Shown one piece after another: positions 21,148-29,855 of a stretch of DNA of 64,000 nucleotides. Within the stretch, counting starts at the first letter, position 1, and every line of letters starts with the position of its first letter. Source of the stretch: Rhodovulum sp. 12E13. GTDB taxonomy: Bacteria; Pseudomonadota; Alphaproteobacteria; Rhodobacterales; Rhodobacteraceae. Both the position numbers and the translations under genes were made by a program. The stretch is from NCBI RefSeq assembly GCF_003340565.1, contig NZ_QPLK01000003.1, positions 1-64,000 of the forward strand. Reading direction: 5' to 3'. The notes below the pieces were generated by a model that did no database searches, had not been told where the DNA came from, and was given only the letters and a program-made list of their open reading frames with translations.

Positions 21148-22460
21148 GCCCGCCCGACCTGCGCCACCCATCGGGCCACGAGCCCGGGCGGGCTCGCCTT
21201 CCTCGCCCGCCCCAGCCCGGTCTTGCGCGCGAGCGCCTGTCGCAGCCCGAATTCATCGCGCTCATGGCGATGCTGTTCTCGACGATCGCCTTCTCGATCG
21301 ACGCGATGCTGCCTGCCCTGCCCGAGATCGCGCAGGAACTGACGCCCGACGCGCCCAACCGCGCGCAGCTCATCGTCACCTCCTTCGTGCTCGGCATGGG
21401 GGTGGGCACGCTGGTCACCGGCCCGCTCTCCGACGCGGTGGGGCGCAAGCCCGTCATTCTCTGGGGTGCCGTGCTCTACTGCACCGGCGCGGCGCTGGCC
21501 TGGGCGGCGCAGTCGCTCGAGCTGGTGCTCGCCGCGCGGGTGATCCAGGGCCTCGGCGCGGCCGGCCCGCGCGTGGTGGCGCTCGCCATCATCCGCGACC
21601 TTTACGCGGGCCGCGGCATGGCGCGGCTGATGTCGTTCATGATGGTGATCTTCACGCTCGTGCCCGCCCTCGCCCCGGCCATGGGGGCCGGCATCATCGC
21701 GCTGACCGGCTGGCGCGGCATCTTCGCCGCCTTCCTGATCTTCTCGGCCATCGGCGCCACCTGGCTGGCGCTGCGCCAGGCCGAGACGCTGCCGCCCGAG
21801 CGCCGCCGCCCCTTCCGCCCCGCGGCGCTCGCGGAGGGCGTGCGCGAGATCCTCGGCACCCGGGTCGTCGCGCTTGCCATCGCGGCGCTCGCGCTCTGCT
21901 TCGGCATCCTGTTCGCCACGCTCTCGTCGGTGCAGCAGATCTTCGACGTCGCCTTCGGCCGCGGCGAGAGCTTTCACCTCTGGTTCGGCATCATCGCCAT
22001 CGTCGCCGGCACGTCGAGCCTGATCAACGCCGGCATCGTCGAGCGGCTGGGGATGCGGGTGATCGTGACCGGCATGCTGGGGGCGCAGATCGCCGCGACC
22101 GCGCTGGTCAACGTGCTGTTCTGGTCGGGCGCGGTCTCGGGCGACGTGGCCTTCGCCGTCTACGTCCTGTGGACGACCGGCGTCTTCTTCCAGGCCGGGC
22201 TGACGCTCGGCAACCTCAACGCGCTGGCGATGGAGCCGATGGGCCATCTCGCGGGCCTCACCGCCTCGGTCGCTGGCGCCATCGGCACCGTCATGGCCGT
22301 GGCGCTCGCCGTGCCCATCGGGCTGATGTTCGACGGCACGCCGCGCCCGCTGATGCTGGGCACGCTGGCGCTCGCAACCGGGGCCTTCGCGTTGATGCGC
22401 CTGCTGCGCCGGGCGGAAGAGGCCGACGGCCCGCGGCCCGCCCGCTCGGCGGCCGAGTGA
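21144..22460 (+). CDS. Bcr/CflA family multidrug efflux MFS transporter
   Basis: A 438-residue, 12-helix major facilitator protein. The first helix carries the drug-antiporter signature region (FSIDAMLPALPEIA, about 44-57) and the loop between helices 2 and 3 carries the MFS motif G-x-L-S-D-x-x-G-R-K (GPLSDAVGRKPV). A 30-residue Pro/Arg-rich N-terminal extension precedes helix 1; a start closer to helix 1 is possible, but the ATGA overlap with the thioredoxin-fold gene favours the given one. Substrate unknown. Confidence 0.9.
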   Translation: MSPPDLRHPSGHEPGRARLPRPPQPGLARERLSQPEFIALMAMLFSTIAFSIDAMLPALPEIAQELTPDAPNRAQLIVTSFVLGMGVGTLVTGPLSDAVGRKPVILWGAVLYCTGAALAWAAQSLELVLAARVIQGLGAAGPRVVALAIIRDLYAGRGMARLMSFMMVIFTLVPALAPAMGAGIIALTGWRGIFAAFLIFSAIGATWLALRQAETLPPERRRPFRPAALAEGVREILGTRVVALAIAALALCFGILFATLSSVQQIFDVAFGRGESFHLWFGIIAIVAGTSSLINAGIVERLGMRVIVTGMLGAQIAATALVNVLFWSGAVSGDVAFAVYVLWTTGVFFQAGLTLGNLNALAMEPMGHLAGLTASVAGAIGTVMAVALAVPIGLMFDGTPRPLMLGTLALATGAFALMRLLRRAEEADGPRPARSAAE

Positions 22461-22528
22461 TACCCAACCGAGCCCTGCCACGGAACAGCCGCCGCTGCCG
22501 TCCGCTTTCCCAATAAAGGGAGACGGCG

Positions 22529-23428
22529 ATGTCCTACTGGCGGTTCGGTGCAATGATCGCGACCTCGACGGTCGTGATGTTCGGCCTGATGTATCTCAAC
22601 ACCTATGTCTGGGCGCACATTTTCTGGAGCGAGACGCGCGCCTACATGGCGCTGCTCATGGGCGCGGCCATGGCGATCGTCATGCTCAGCTTCATGTGGA
22701 GCATGTATCGCAACCGCGCGGTCAACCTCGCGATCTACGGGCTGGCGGCGGTGGTCTTCGCCGTCTCGCTCTGGCTGGTGCGCAGCCAGACCACCGTGGG
22801 CGATGTATCCTACATGCGGGCGATGATCCCGCACCACTCGATAGCAATCCTCACCTCGAGCCGGGCCGAGATCGACGACCCCCGCGTGCGCAAGCTCGCC
22901 GACGAGATCATGGCGGCCCAGCAGAAGGAAATCTCCGAGATGCGCTACCTTGTCGCCGTGCTCGAAGGCGAGATCGACGCGCCCGTTCCCCCCTCGATGC
23001 GCCAAGAGGATCCGGCAACGCCCGGCCCCGTCTCGGTCGACGAGGCGCTGGCACGGCCCGAGATCGCAACGCTCGACGCCCAGGACCTGACAGAGGGGGA
23101 AATCGAGGCGGCGCTGGGGCCGGCGGCCGGGTGCCGCTTCGTGCGCACGACGCGCAGCGACCCCATTCTCGTCACCGCGGGCGATGCGGCCGAACGCGGC
23201 GTGATCAAGCTGTCGGGGCAGACCGTCGTGCTGACGCGGGCCGACGACGCCGTGGCAGGCCCCCTGCCCGCCGAGGGGATCGTCATGGAGACCGACGGTC
23301 TGACCCTCGAGATCGTGCCCGAGAGCACGGCAAGCGAGACGGCGTCCGCCCGGGTGGCCGACATGCGCTTCGTCCTCGATGAGGGGCTGACGGTGGGCTA
23401 CCGCGGCACCTGGGAGTGCGAGGGCTGA
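22529..23428 (+). CDS. DUF305 domain membrane protein with C-terminal extension
   Basis: A 299-residue protein. Three transmembrane helices (about 8-28, 38-58, 66-84) lead into a DUF305 four-helix segment with the signature MRAMIPHHSIAI (H102-H103, potential metal ligands) and a C-terminal beta-rich domain (about 175-299) with a Cys pair, C199 and C297, that was not recognised. DUF305 proteins are often found with copper and metal handling genes; none is adjacent here. The stop is only 3 bases from the convergent mfd stop. Confidence 0.82.
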   Translation: MSYWRFGAMIATSTVVMFGLMYLNTYVWAHIFWSETRAYMALLMGAAMAIVMLSFMWSMYRNRAVNLAIYGLAAVVFAVSLWLVRSQTTVGDVSYMRAMIPHHSIAILTSSRAEIDDPRVRKLADEIMAAQQKEISEMRYLVAVLEGEIDAPVPPSMRQEDPATPGPVSVDEALARPEIATLDAQDLTEGEIEAALGPAAGCRFVRTTRSDPILVTAGDAAERGVIKLSGQTVVLTRADDAVAGPLPAEGIVMETDGLTLEIVPESTASETASARVADMRFVLDEGLTVGYRGTWECEG

Positions 23429-23431
23429 GGC

Positions 23432-26400
23432 TCAGGCGGCCGCCTTGGCCTTTTCCGCGAGGTCGCGGGCGATGGCGAAGGCCCCCTGCACCTTGTCCTT
23501 CGTCCTCGCCCAGTCGCGGCGGACGACGACCTTGTTGTCCTTGATCTTCGCCAGGCCACCCTGCGCCTTGACGAAGTCGACCAGCCCCGCGGGGTTGGGG
23601 AACCGATCCTCGTGGAACTGGATCGTCGCGCCCTTCGGCCCGACGTCGAACTTGCCGATATGGGCGCGCTTGCACATCGCCTTGATGCGCACGACGAGCA
23701 GGAGGGTGTTGACCTCCTTCGGCAGCTCGCCGAAGCGGTCGATCAGCTCGGCCGCGAAGCCCTCGAGCTCCACCTTCGTCGTCAGGCCCGACAGCCGCCG
23801 GTAGAGCCCGAGGCGCACGTCGAGGTCGGGCACATACTCCTCGGGGATCAGCACCGGCACGCCGAGATTGATCTGCGGCGCCCACTGCTCCTCCGGCTCG
23901 GTCAGCCCCTCCAGCTCGCCCGACCGGATCTTGGCGATCGCCTCTTCCAGCATCGACTGGTAAAGCTCGTAGCCGACCTCCCGCACGTGGCCCGACTGCT
24001 CCTCGCCGATCAGGTTGCCCGCGCCGCGGATGTCGAGATCCTGGCTGGCGAGCGTGAAGCCCGCGCCCAGGCTGTCGAGCGAGCCGAGCACCCGCAGCCG
24101 CTTTTCCGCCTGCGGGGTCAGGCGAGCGCGCGGCCTGGTGGTGAGAAACGCGTAGGCGCGGGTCTTGGCCCGGCCCACCCGGCCCCGGATCTGGTAGAGC
24201 TGCGCAAGGCCGAACATGTCGGCGCGATGGATGACCATCGTGTTCGCGGTCGGAATGTCGAGGCCCGACTCGACGATGGTCGTGGCCAGCAGGACGTCGA
24301 ACTTGCCGTCGTAGAAGGCGTTCATCCGGTCGTCGAGCTCTCCCGCCGCCATCTGCCCGTGCGCGACGACGAACGACACCTCCGGCACCTGCTCGCGCAG
24401 GAACGCCTCCATCTCGGGCAGGTCCTTGATGCGCGGCACGACGAAGAACGACTGCCCCCCGCGGTAATGCTCGCGCAGGAGCGCCTCGCGGATCGTCACC
24501 GTGTCGAACTCGGAGACGTAGGTGCGGATCGCCAGACGGTCGACCGGTGGGGTGCCGATTATGCTGAGATCCCTGACACCTGTGAGCGACAGTTGAAGCG
24601 TCCGGGGGATTGGCGTGGCGGTCAGCGTCAGCACGTGCACGTCCGAGCGCATCTCCTTCAGCCGCTCCTTGTGGGAGACGCCGAAATGCTGCTCCTCGTC
24701 GATGATCAGCAGGCCCAGCTCGCGAAACCTGATGCCCTTGGCCAGCAGGGCGTGGGTGCCCACCACGATGTCGACCTCGCCGGTGGCCAGGCCCTTGCGC
24801 GTCTCGGCCGCCTCCTTCTGGCCCACAAAGCGCGACAGCTGACGCACCTTGAGAGGAAAGCCGCGGAACCTCTCGGAAAAGCTCTTGAAATGCTGACGGG
24901 CGAGCAGCGTCGTGGGGCAGATCACGGCGACCTGCGTGCCCTGCATCGCGGCGACGAAGGCCGCGCGCATCGCCACCTCGGTCTTGCCGAAGCCCACGTC
25001 GCCGCACACCAGCCTGTCCATCGGGCGGCCCGCGTCGAGATCGTTCAGCACATCCTCGATGGCGTTCAGCTGGTCCTCGGTCTCCTGGTAGGGAAAGCGG
25101 GCGGAAAACTCTTCCCAGGCGTGTGCCACCGGCTCGAGCACGGGCGCCTTGCGCAACTCGCGTTCGGCCGCGATGCGGATGAGGCGATCGGCCACCTGCC
25201 GCAGCCGCTCCTTCAGCCGCGCCTTCTTGGCCTGCCATGCGCCGCCGCCGAGCTTGTCGAGCAATCCTTCCTCGTGGCCGTAGCGGCTGAGCAGCTCGAT
25301 ATTCTCGACCGGCAGGTAGAGCCGCGCCTGCTCGGCGTATTCGAGGTGGATCATCTCGTGCGCCGCGCCGAGCGCCTGCACCACCTCGAGGCCCCTGTAG
25401 CGGCCCACCCCGTGATCGACATGCACCACGAGATCGCCAGGCGACAGCGACTGGGCCTCGGTCAGGAAGTTCTCGGCCCGCCGCTTCGCCTTCGGGCGGC
25501 GGATCAGCCGGTCGCCCAGGACGTCCTGCTCGGAGATCACGGCAAGGCCCTCGGCGGTGAAGCCGTGCTCCAGTGCCCAGACGGCGAGGTGCACCTGCCC
25601 GCCCGCGCGCGGAACGCTGTCGGGGATGTCTCGCGCGTCCCCGATCAGGGTCAGCCCTTCCAGACCCTCATCCTCGATCAGCCCCTTCAATCGCTCGCGC
25701 GCCCCCTCGGAATAGGAGGCGATGACGACGTGCCGATCCTCGTGCAATGCGCGAACATGATCGGCCAGGGCCCCGAACAGGTTCACCTTCTCCTGCTGAC
25801 GCTCGGGCGCGAAATCGCGCCCGATCCGCCCGCCGGCATCGACGATCCCCGGCCCCGGCGGCGAGGGCAGCGGCGCCAGTTGCAGCACGCGGCGCCCGGC
25901 CAGCGCCCCCTCCCAGCCGGCATCGTCAAGGTAGAGCAGCCCGGGCGGGCACGGCTTGTACACGCTGTCGATCCGACCCTTGGCGCGCATCGCCTCGACG
26001 CGATTGTCGTAGCTGTCGGCGATCGACTCCCAGCGCGCCACGCGGGCGGGCTCCACCTGATCGTCGAGCATCACCGAGGCGGCCGGAAGGTAGTCGAACA
26101 GTGTCTCGAGGCGATCGTGGAAGAAGGGCAGCCAGTGCTCCATGCCGGCATGCTTGCGCCCCGCCGAGACCGCCTCGTAGAGCGGGTCGTCGGTGCCCGC
26201 CGCGCCGAACTCGATCCGGTAGGACTGGCGGAAGCGCGTGATTGCCGCCTCGTCGAGGATCACCTCCGAGACCGGCGCCAGCTCTACCCGCTTCAGCGTC
26301 TCGGTGGTGCGCTGGGTCGCGGCGTCGAACCGCCGCGCGCCGTCGAGCACGTCGCCGAACAGGTCGAGCCTGACCGGCCCCTCCTGCCCCGGCGGGTAGA

Positions 26401-26905
26401 TGTCGAAGATGCCGCCGCGGATCGCGTAGTCGCCGGGCTCGGTCACCGTGGGCGACTGGACGAACCCCATGCGCACGAGAAAGGCGCGCAAACCCTCCTC
26501 GTCGATCCGGCTGCCCACCTCGGCCACGAACGACGCCTCGCGCAGCACCTCGGCGGCAGGCACCTTCTGTGCAGCGGCCGAGAGCGTCGTCAGCAGCACG
26601 AAGGGGCCGGGCAACGCGCCCTTTGCCAGCGCCGCGAGGGTGGCCATGCGGCGGGCCGAGATGTCGGGGTTGGGCGAGACGCGGTCGAAGGGCAGACAAT
26701 CCCACGCGGGAAAATCCACGACCACCGCGTTCGGCGCGAAAAAGGCGAGGGCGGCGCGCATCGCCTCGAGCCGCTTGTCGTCGCGCGCGACATGCACAAC
26801 CGGCGCGCCCCGGGCGAGCTCGCGGGCGACAAGGAAAGCGTCGAAGCCCTCGGGCGCGCCCGAGAGCGAGATGCGGCCGGGTGTGATGGAGGCAGGGGCG
26901 GTCAT
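23432..26905 (-). CDS. mfd: Transcription-repair coupling factor
   Basis: A 1157-residue DNA translocase that removes stalled RNA polymerase and recruits UvrA. It has a UvrB-like N-terminus (residues 1-350, the UvrA-binding region), the RNA polymerase-interacting domain (about 480-545, LVVHVDHGVGRYRGLE), the RecG-like motor with Walker A GDVGFGKTE near 635 and the DEEQHFG box near 730, and a C-terminal TRCF domain (about 1000-1150). Length is that of the family. Upstream is the double intergenic element at 26946-27080. Confidence 0.97.
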   Translation of the reverse strand: MTAPASITPGRISLSGAPEGFDAFLVARELARGAPVVHVARDDKRLEAMRAALAFFAPNAVVVDFPAWDCLPFDRVSPNPDISARRMATLAALAKGALPGPFVLLTTLSAAAQKVPAAEVLREASFVAEVGSRIDEEGLRAFLVRMGFVQSPTVTEPGDYAIRGGIFDIYPPGQEGPVRLDLFGDVLDGARRFDAATQRTTETLKRVELAPVSEVILDEAAITRFRQSYRIEFGAAGTDDPLYEAVSAGRKHAGMEHWLPFFHDRLETLFDYLPAASVMLDDQVEPARVARWESIADSYDNRVEAMRAKGRIDSVYKPCPPGLLYLDDAGWEGALAGRRVLQLAPLPSPPGPGIVDAGGRIGRDFAPERQQEKVNLFGALADHVRALHEDRHVVIASYSEGARERLKGLIEDEGLEGLTLIGDARDIPDSVPRAGGQVHLAVWALEHGFTAEGLAVISEQDVLGDRLIRRPKAKRRAENFLTEAQSLSPGDLVVHVDHGVGRYRGLEVVQALGAAHEMIHLEYAEQARLYLPVENIELLSRYGHEEGLLDKLGGGAWQAKKARLKERLRQVADRLIRIAAERELRKAPVLEPVAHAWEEFSARFPYQETEDQLNAIEDVLNDLDAGRPMDRLVCGDVGFGKTEVAMRAAFVAAMQGTQVAVICPTTLLARQHFKSFSERFRGFPLKVRQLSRFVGQKEAAETRKGLATGEVDIVVGTHALLAKGIRFRELGLLIIDEEQHFGVSHKERLKEMRSDVHVLTLTATPIPRTLQLSLTGVRDLSIIGTPPVDRLAIRTYVSEFDTVTIREALLREHYRGGQSFFVVPRIKDLPEMEAFLREQVPEVSFVVAHGQMAAGELDDRMNAFYDGKFDVLLATTIVESGLDIPTANTMVIHRADMFGLAQLYQIRGRVGRAKTRAYAFLTTRPRARLTPQAEKRLRVLGSLDSLGAGFTLASQDLDIRGAGNLIGEEQSGHVREVGYELYQSMLEEAIAKIRSGELEGLTEPEEQWAPQINLGVPVLIPEEYVPDLDVRLGLYRRLSGLTTKVELEGFAAELIDRFGELPKEVNTLLLVVRIKAMCKRAHIGKFDVGPKGATIQFHEDRFPNPAGLVDFVKAQGGLAKIKDNKVVVRRDWARTKDKVQGAFAIARDLAEKAKAAA

Positions 26906-26945
26906 GGCCCGCGCTCACGTATCCGCCTCGGGCGCGATGTCAACG

Positions 26946-27080
26946 GGGTATGGGGCGCTGCCCCGTCGCCCGTTCCGGGCGACTCCCCGGGATATTTGTC
27001 GGCAAGAAGAAGCAGCGTGATCTCCCGGCTTCTTCTTGCTCCAAATATCCCGGGGGGCGCGGGGGGCTGGCCCCCCGCCC
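26946..27080. repeat. Dispersed intergenic element, copy B (inverted pair)
   Basis: Two copies face each other: CCCCGGGATATTTG...GCAAGAAGAAGC (26984-27013) and its inverse GCTTCTTCTTGC...CAAATATCCCGGGG (27028-27055), flanked by G/C hairpins. The pair can fold into one long stem around a 14-base loop. It separates the end of urtE from the start of mfd and probably works as a terminator. Confidence 0.85.
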
Positions 27081-27083
27081 GTC

Positions 27084-27779
27084 TCAGATCGAGACCCGGG
27101 CGAGCATGTCGTCGCGCGTCACGTTGGCCTTGATATCGGACAGCGTGACGGCTCCCCGCGACATCGCCACGAAGCGGTCGGCGAGGCCGAACGCGAAGTC
27201 GAAGAACTGCTCGACCAGCACGATGGCCATCTCGCCCTCCCCGCGCAGCCGTTCGATCACCCGGCCGATCTGCTGGATGATGTTGGGCTGGATGCCCTCG
27301 GTCGGCTCGTCGAGCAGGAGCACCCGGGGCCGGGTCACCAGCGCGCGGGCGATGGCGAGCTGCTGCTGCTGGCCGCCCGAGAGATCGCCGCCGCGGCGGT
27401 GCTCCATTTCCTTGAGCACCGGGAACAGCTCGTAGATCCGGTCGGGGATGTGCCGCTCGTCCCGCGGCAGGCAGGCGAAGGCGGTCTCGAGATTTTCGGT
27501 GACCGTGAGCAGCGGGAAGATCTCGCGCCCCTGCGGCACGTAGGCGATACCGGCGCGGGCGGCGGCGTAGGCGGTGGGGTGGCGCAGCGGCGCGCCGTCG
27601 AGCGTGACAGTGCCGCCGGTGTAGGGATGGCGGCCGGCAAGCGCCTTGAGCAGCGAGGTCTTGCCCACCCCGTTCGTGCCCATCACCGCCGTCACCTCGC
27701 CCCGGCGGGCGGCGAGCGAGACGCCGAACAGGATCTGGCTCTGGCCGTAATGGAGCGTCAGGTCGGAGACGTCGAGCAT
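27084..27779 (-). CDS. urtE: Urea ABC transporter ATP-binding subunit UrtE
   Basis: A 231-residue LivF-type ATPase. Walker A is GTNGVGKTS (about 35-43), the signature is LSGGQQQQLAIARAL (about 137) and Walker B is VLLLDEPTEGIQPNII (about 158). The GIQPN sequence after Walker B is characteristic of UrtE. With UrtD it powers high-affinity urea import. The start at 27779 was chosen at the head of the ABC domain; the frame extends upstream through Pro-rich shadow. Last gene of urtABCDE. Confidence 0.95.
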   Translation of the reverse strand: MLDVSDLTLHYGQSQILFGVSLAARRGEVTAVMGTNGVGKTSLLKALAGRHPYTGGTVTLDGAPLRHPTAYAAARAGIAYVPQGREIFPLLTVTENLETAFACLPRDERHIPDRIYELFPVLKEMEHRRGGDLSGGQQQQLAIARALVTRPRVLLLDEPTEGIQPNIIQQIGRVIERLRGEGEMAIVLVEQFFDFAFGLADRFVAMSRGAVTLSDIKANVTRDDMLARVSI

Positions 27780-27834
27780 GGGCGCGTCCTCGGTCGGCGG
27801 CAAGGGTGATGGGGGGGGGCGCGGCGGCATCGGG

Positions 27835-28575
27835 TCAGCGCCCGAGATAGACGTCGATGACGTCCCGGTTCGCCGCGACGTGGTCGATCGAGCCTTCGGC
27901 CAGCACCGCACCCTCGTGCAGCACCGTCACCTTGCAGCCGAGGCGGCGGACGAACTCCATGTCGTGTTCGACCACCACCACCGCTCGCGTCCTGGCCGCG
28001 CGTTTCAGCAGGTCTGTGGTGTGCGCGCGCTCGGCCGGCGTCATGCCCGCGGCCGGCTCGTCGACCAGCAGCAGCCGCGGCTCCTGCGCCAGCAGCATCC
28101 CGATCTCGAGCCATTGCTTCTGGCCGTGGCTGAGCTCGCCCGCGATGCGCGGCAGGTGGGCCGACAGGCCGATCTCGGCCGCGATCTCCTCGATTCGGGC
28201 GGTGTCGTCGGTCCGCTCTCGCCAGACGAGCACGTCGAGGGGGGCGCGCCGGTTCTTCAGCGCCATGCGGAGGTTGTCGCGCACCGTCTGCGCCTCGAAC
28301 ACCGTGGGCTTCTGGAACTTGCGCCCGATCCCCTCGCGGGCGATGGCGCTCTCGGACAGGCCCAGCAGCGACAGCGAGCGTTCGCCCCAGGTGACGCGAC
28401 CGGTGTCGGGCCGGGTCTTGCCGGTCACGATATCCATGAAGGTGGTCTTGCCGGCCCCGTTCGGCCCGATGATCGCGCGCAGCTCGGGCTCGCCGATGGC
28501 GATGGAGAGGTTGTTGATCGCGCGGAACCCGTCGAAGGTGACGGAGACGCCCGAGACCTCGAGAAGCGCGCTCAT
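27835..28575 (-). CDS. urtD: Urea ABC transporter ATP-binding subunit UrtD
   Basis: A 246-residue LivG-type ATPase with Walker A GPNGAGKTTFMDIVTGKTRP (residues 37-56), signature LSHGQKQWLEIGM (148-160), Walker B LLLVDEPAAGMT (168-179) and switch His in VVEHDMEF. TGKTRPD and SHGQKQWLEIGM are typical of UrtD rather than LivG. Its start overlaps the end of urtC by 4 bases. Confidence 0.95.
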   Translation of the reverse strand: MSALLEVSGVSVTFDGFRAINNLSIAIGEPELRAIIGPNGAGKTTFMDIVTGKTRPDTGRVTWGERSLSLLGLSESAIAREGIGRKFQKPTVFEAQTVRDNLRMALKNRRAPLDVLVWRERTDDTARIEEIAAEIGLSAHLPRIAGELSHGQKQWLEIGMLLAQEPRLLLVDEPAAGMTPAERAHTTDLLKRAARTRAVVVVEHDMEFVRRLGCKVTVLHEGAVLAEGSIDHVAANRDVIDVYLGR

Positions 28576-29852
28576 TCCTCGCCCCCCTGCGGCGGCCCTT
28601 CCTCGCGCCGCAGCGCGCTCTTGTCGGGGCCGTAATCGCCCACCCGTTGCGGCGCGCGGCGTTCGGCGATCAGGTCGACGAGGCCGCCCAGGCCCTTGGG
28701 CGCGAAGAGCGTGACCAGCACGAAGGAAACGCCGAGCAGCACCAGCCACCAGTCCGTCCACTGCACGGTGTAGACTCCGAGGTCGACATCGGGGGCGCCG
28801 CCGCCGGTGAACCAGGACGAGAGCAGCGACACGAGGGCCGCCCCGATCACCGCGCCGTAGAGGCGCCCCCGACCGCCGATCGCCACCCAGACCGCGAGGT
28901 AGATCGAGGCGATGGGCGCCAGCTCGGCCGGGTTGATGATGCCCGCCTGCGGATAATAGAGCGCGCCGGCGATGCCCGAGACGATGGCCGTGAGGGTGAA
29001 GACGACGAGCTTGAAGCTCTCGACATGGTAGCCGAGGAAGCGCACGCGCGCCTCGTCGTCGCGGATCGCGCGGATGACCGAGCCCATCTTGCCCGAGACG
29101 ATCCAGGCGAACAGCAGGTATCCCAGGGCAAGCGCCAGTGCCGAGGCCCAGAAGAAGGCGATCGAGATCACGTCCTGCCCCAGGCTCTCGAGACCGGGGA
29201 TGTTCTGCAGACCCGAGAGACCGTTGTTGCCGCGCAGCCCGCTGTCGTTCTGGAAGAGGTAGAGCGAGAGCGCGAGTGTCATCGCCTGCGTCAGGATCGA
29301 GAGATAGACGCCGGTCACGCGCGAGCGGAAGGCGAGCCAGCCGAAGACGAGCGCGAGCAGCCCCGGCACCAGCACGACCATCGCCAGTTGCGCCGGGAGC
29401 GAGTGGGCGAAGGCCCAGACCGCCGGAAACTCGTTGCCGCCCACCACGCCGAAGATCTGCGTGGCGATGCCGTCGCGGATCTCGGCCTCGGTCGGCGGCA
29501 GCGTCGCCTCGGCCAGGCTCTGCGCGACGATGATCTCGGTGCGCGCATACATCAGCCACATGCCGATGGCGTAGCCGCCGAGCCCGAAGAAGGCCATGTG
29601 CCCGAGCGAAAGGATGCCGCAATACCCCCAGACCACGTCCATCGCCAGCGCCACGAGGCACAGGCAGAGCGTCTTGCCCAGCGTCTTGACCATCGAGGTC
29701 GAGATGGCACCGGTGCCTGTCGCTTCGGCCAGGAAGGTCACGCCGAAGCAGAAGGTGGCGAGGATGGCGAGGAACCACAGGATCGAGGGGTTCTGCGCGA
29801 TCAGGCTGCGACGGGGCGGCGCCCCGGCAGGGGCCGTGACGGTGGCAGTCAT
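28572..29852 (-). CDS. urtC: Urea ABC transporter permease UrtC
   Basis: A 426-residue LivM-type permease with about ten helices. Helices begin near residue 24, and the family-typical YCGILSLGHMAFFGLGGYAIG lies near 76. It forms the membrane channel with UrtB. It begins 3 bases after the urtB stop and overlaps urtD by 4 bases. Confidence 0.95.
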   Translation of the reverse strand: MTATVTAPAGAPPRRSLIAQNPSILWFLAILATFCFGVTFLAEATGTGAISTSMVKTLGKTLCLCLVALAMDVVWGYCGILSLGHMAFFGLGGYAIGMWLMYARTEIIVAQSLAEATLPPTEAEIRDGIATQIFGVVGGNEFPAVWAFAHSLPAQLAMVVLVPGLLALVFGWLAFRSRVTGVYLSILTQAMTLALSLYLFQNDSGLRGNNGLSGLQNIPGLESLGQDVISIAFFWASALALALGYLLFAWIVSGKMGSVIRAIRDDEARVRFLGYHVESFKLVVFTLTAIVSGIAGALYYPQAGIINPAELAPIASIYLAVWVAIGGRGRLYGAVIGAALVSLLSSWFTGGGAPDVDLGVYTVQWTDWWLVLLGVSFVLVTLFAPKGLGGLVDLIAERRAPQRVGDYGPDKSALRREEGPPQGGEE

Positions 29853-29855
29853 GGC

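Noticed and set aside
23612-27133. 1173-codon plus-strand frame antisense to mfd
   Set aside because: Mfd motor motifs are on the minus strand; the plus frame is a GC-driven antisense shadow.
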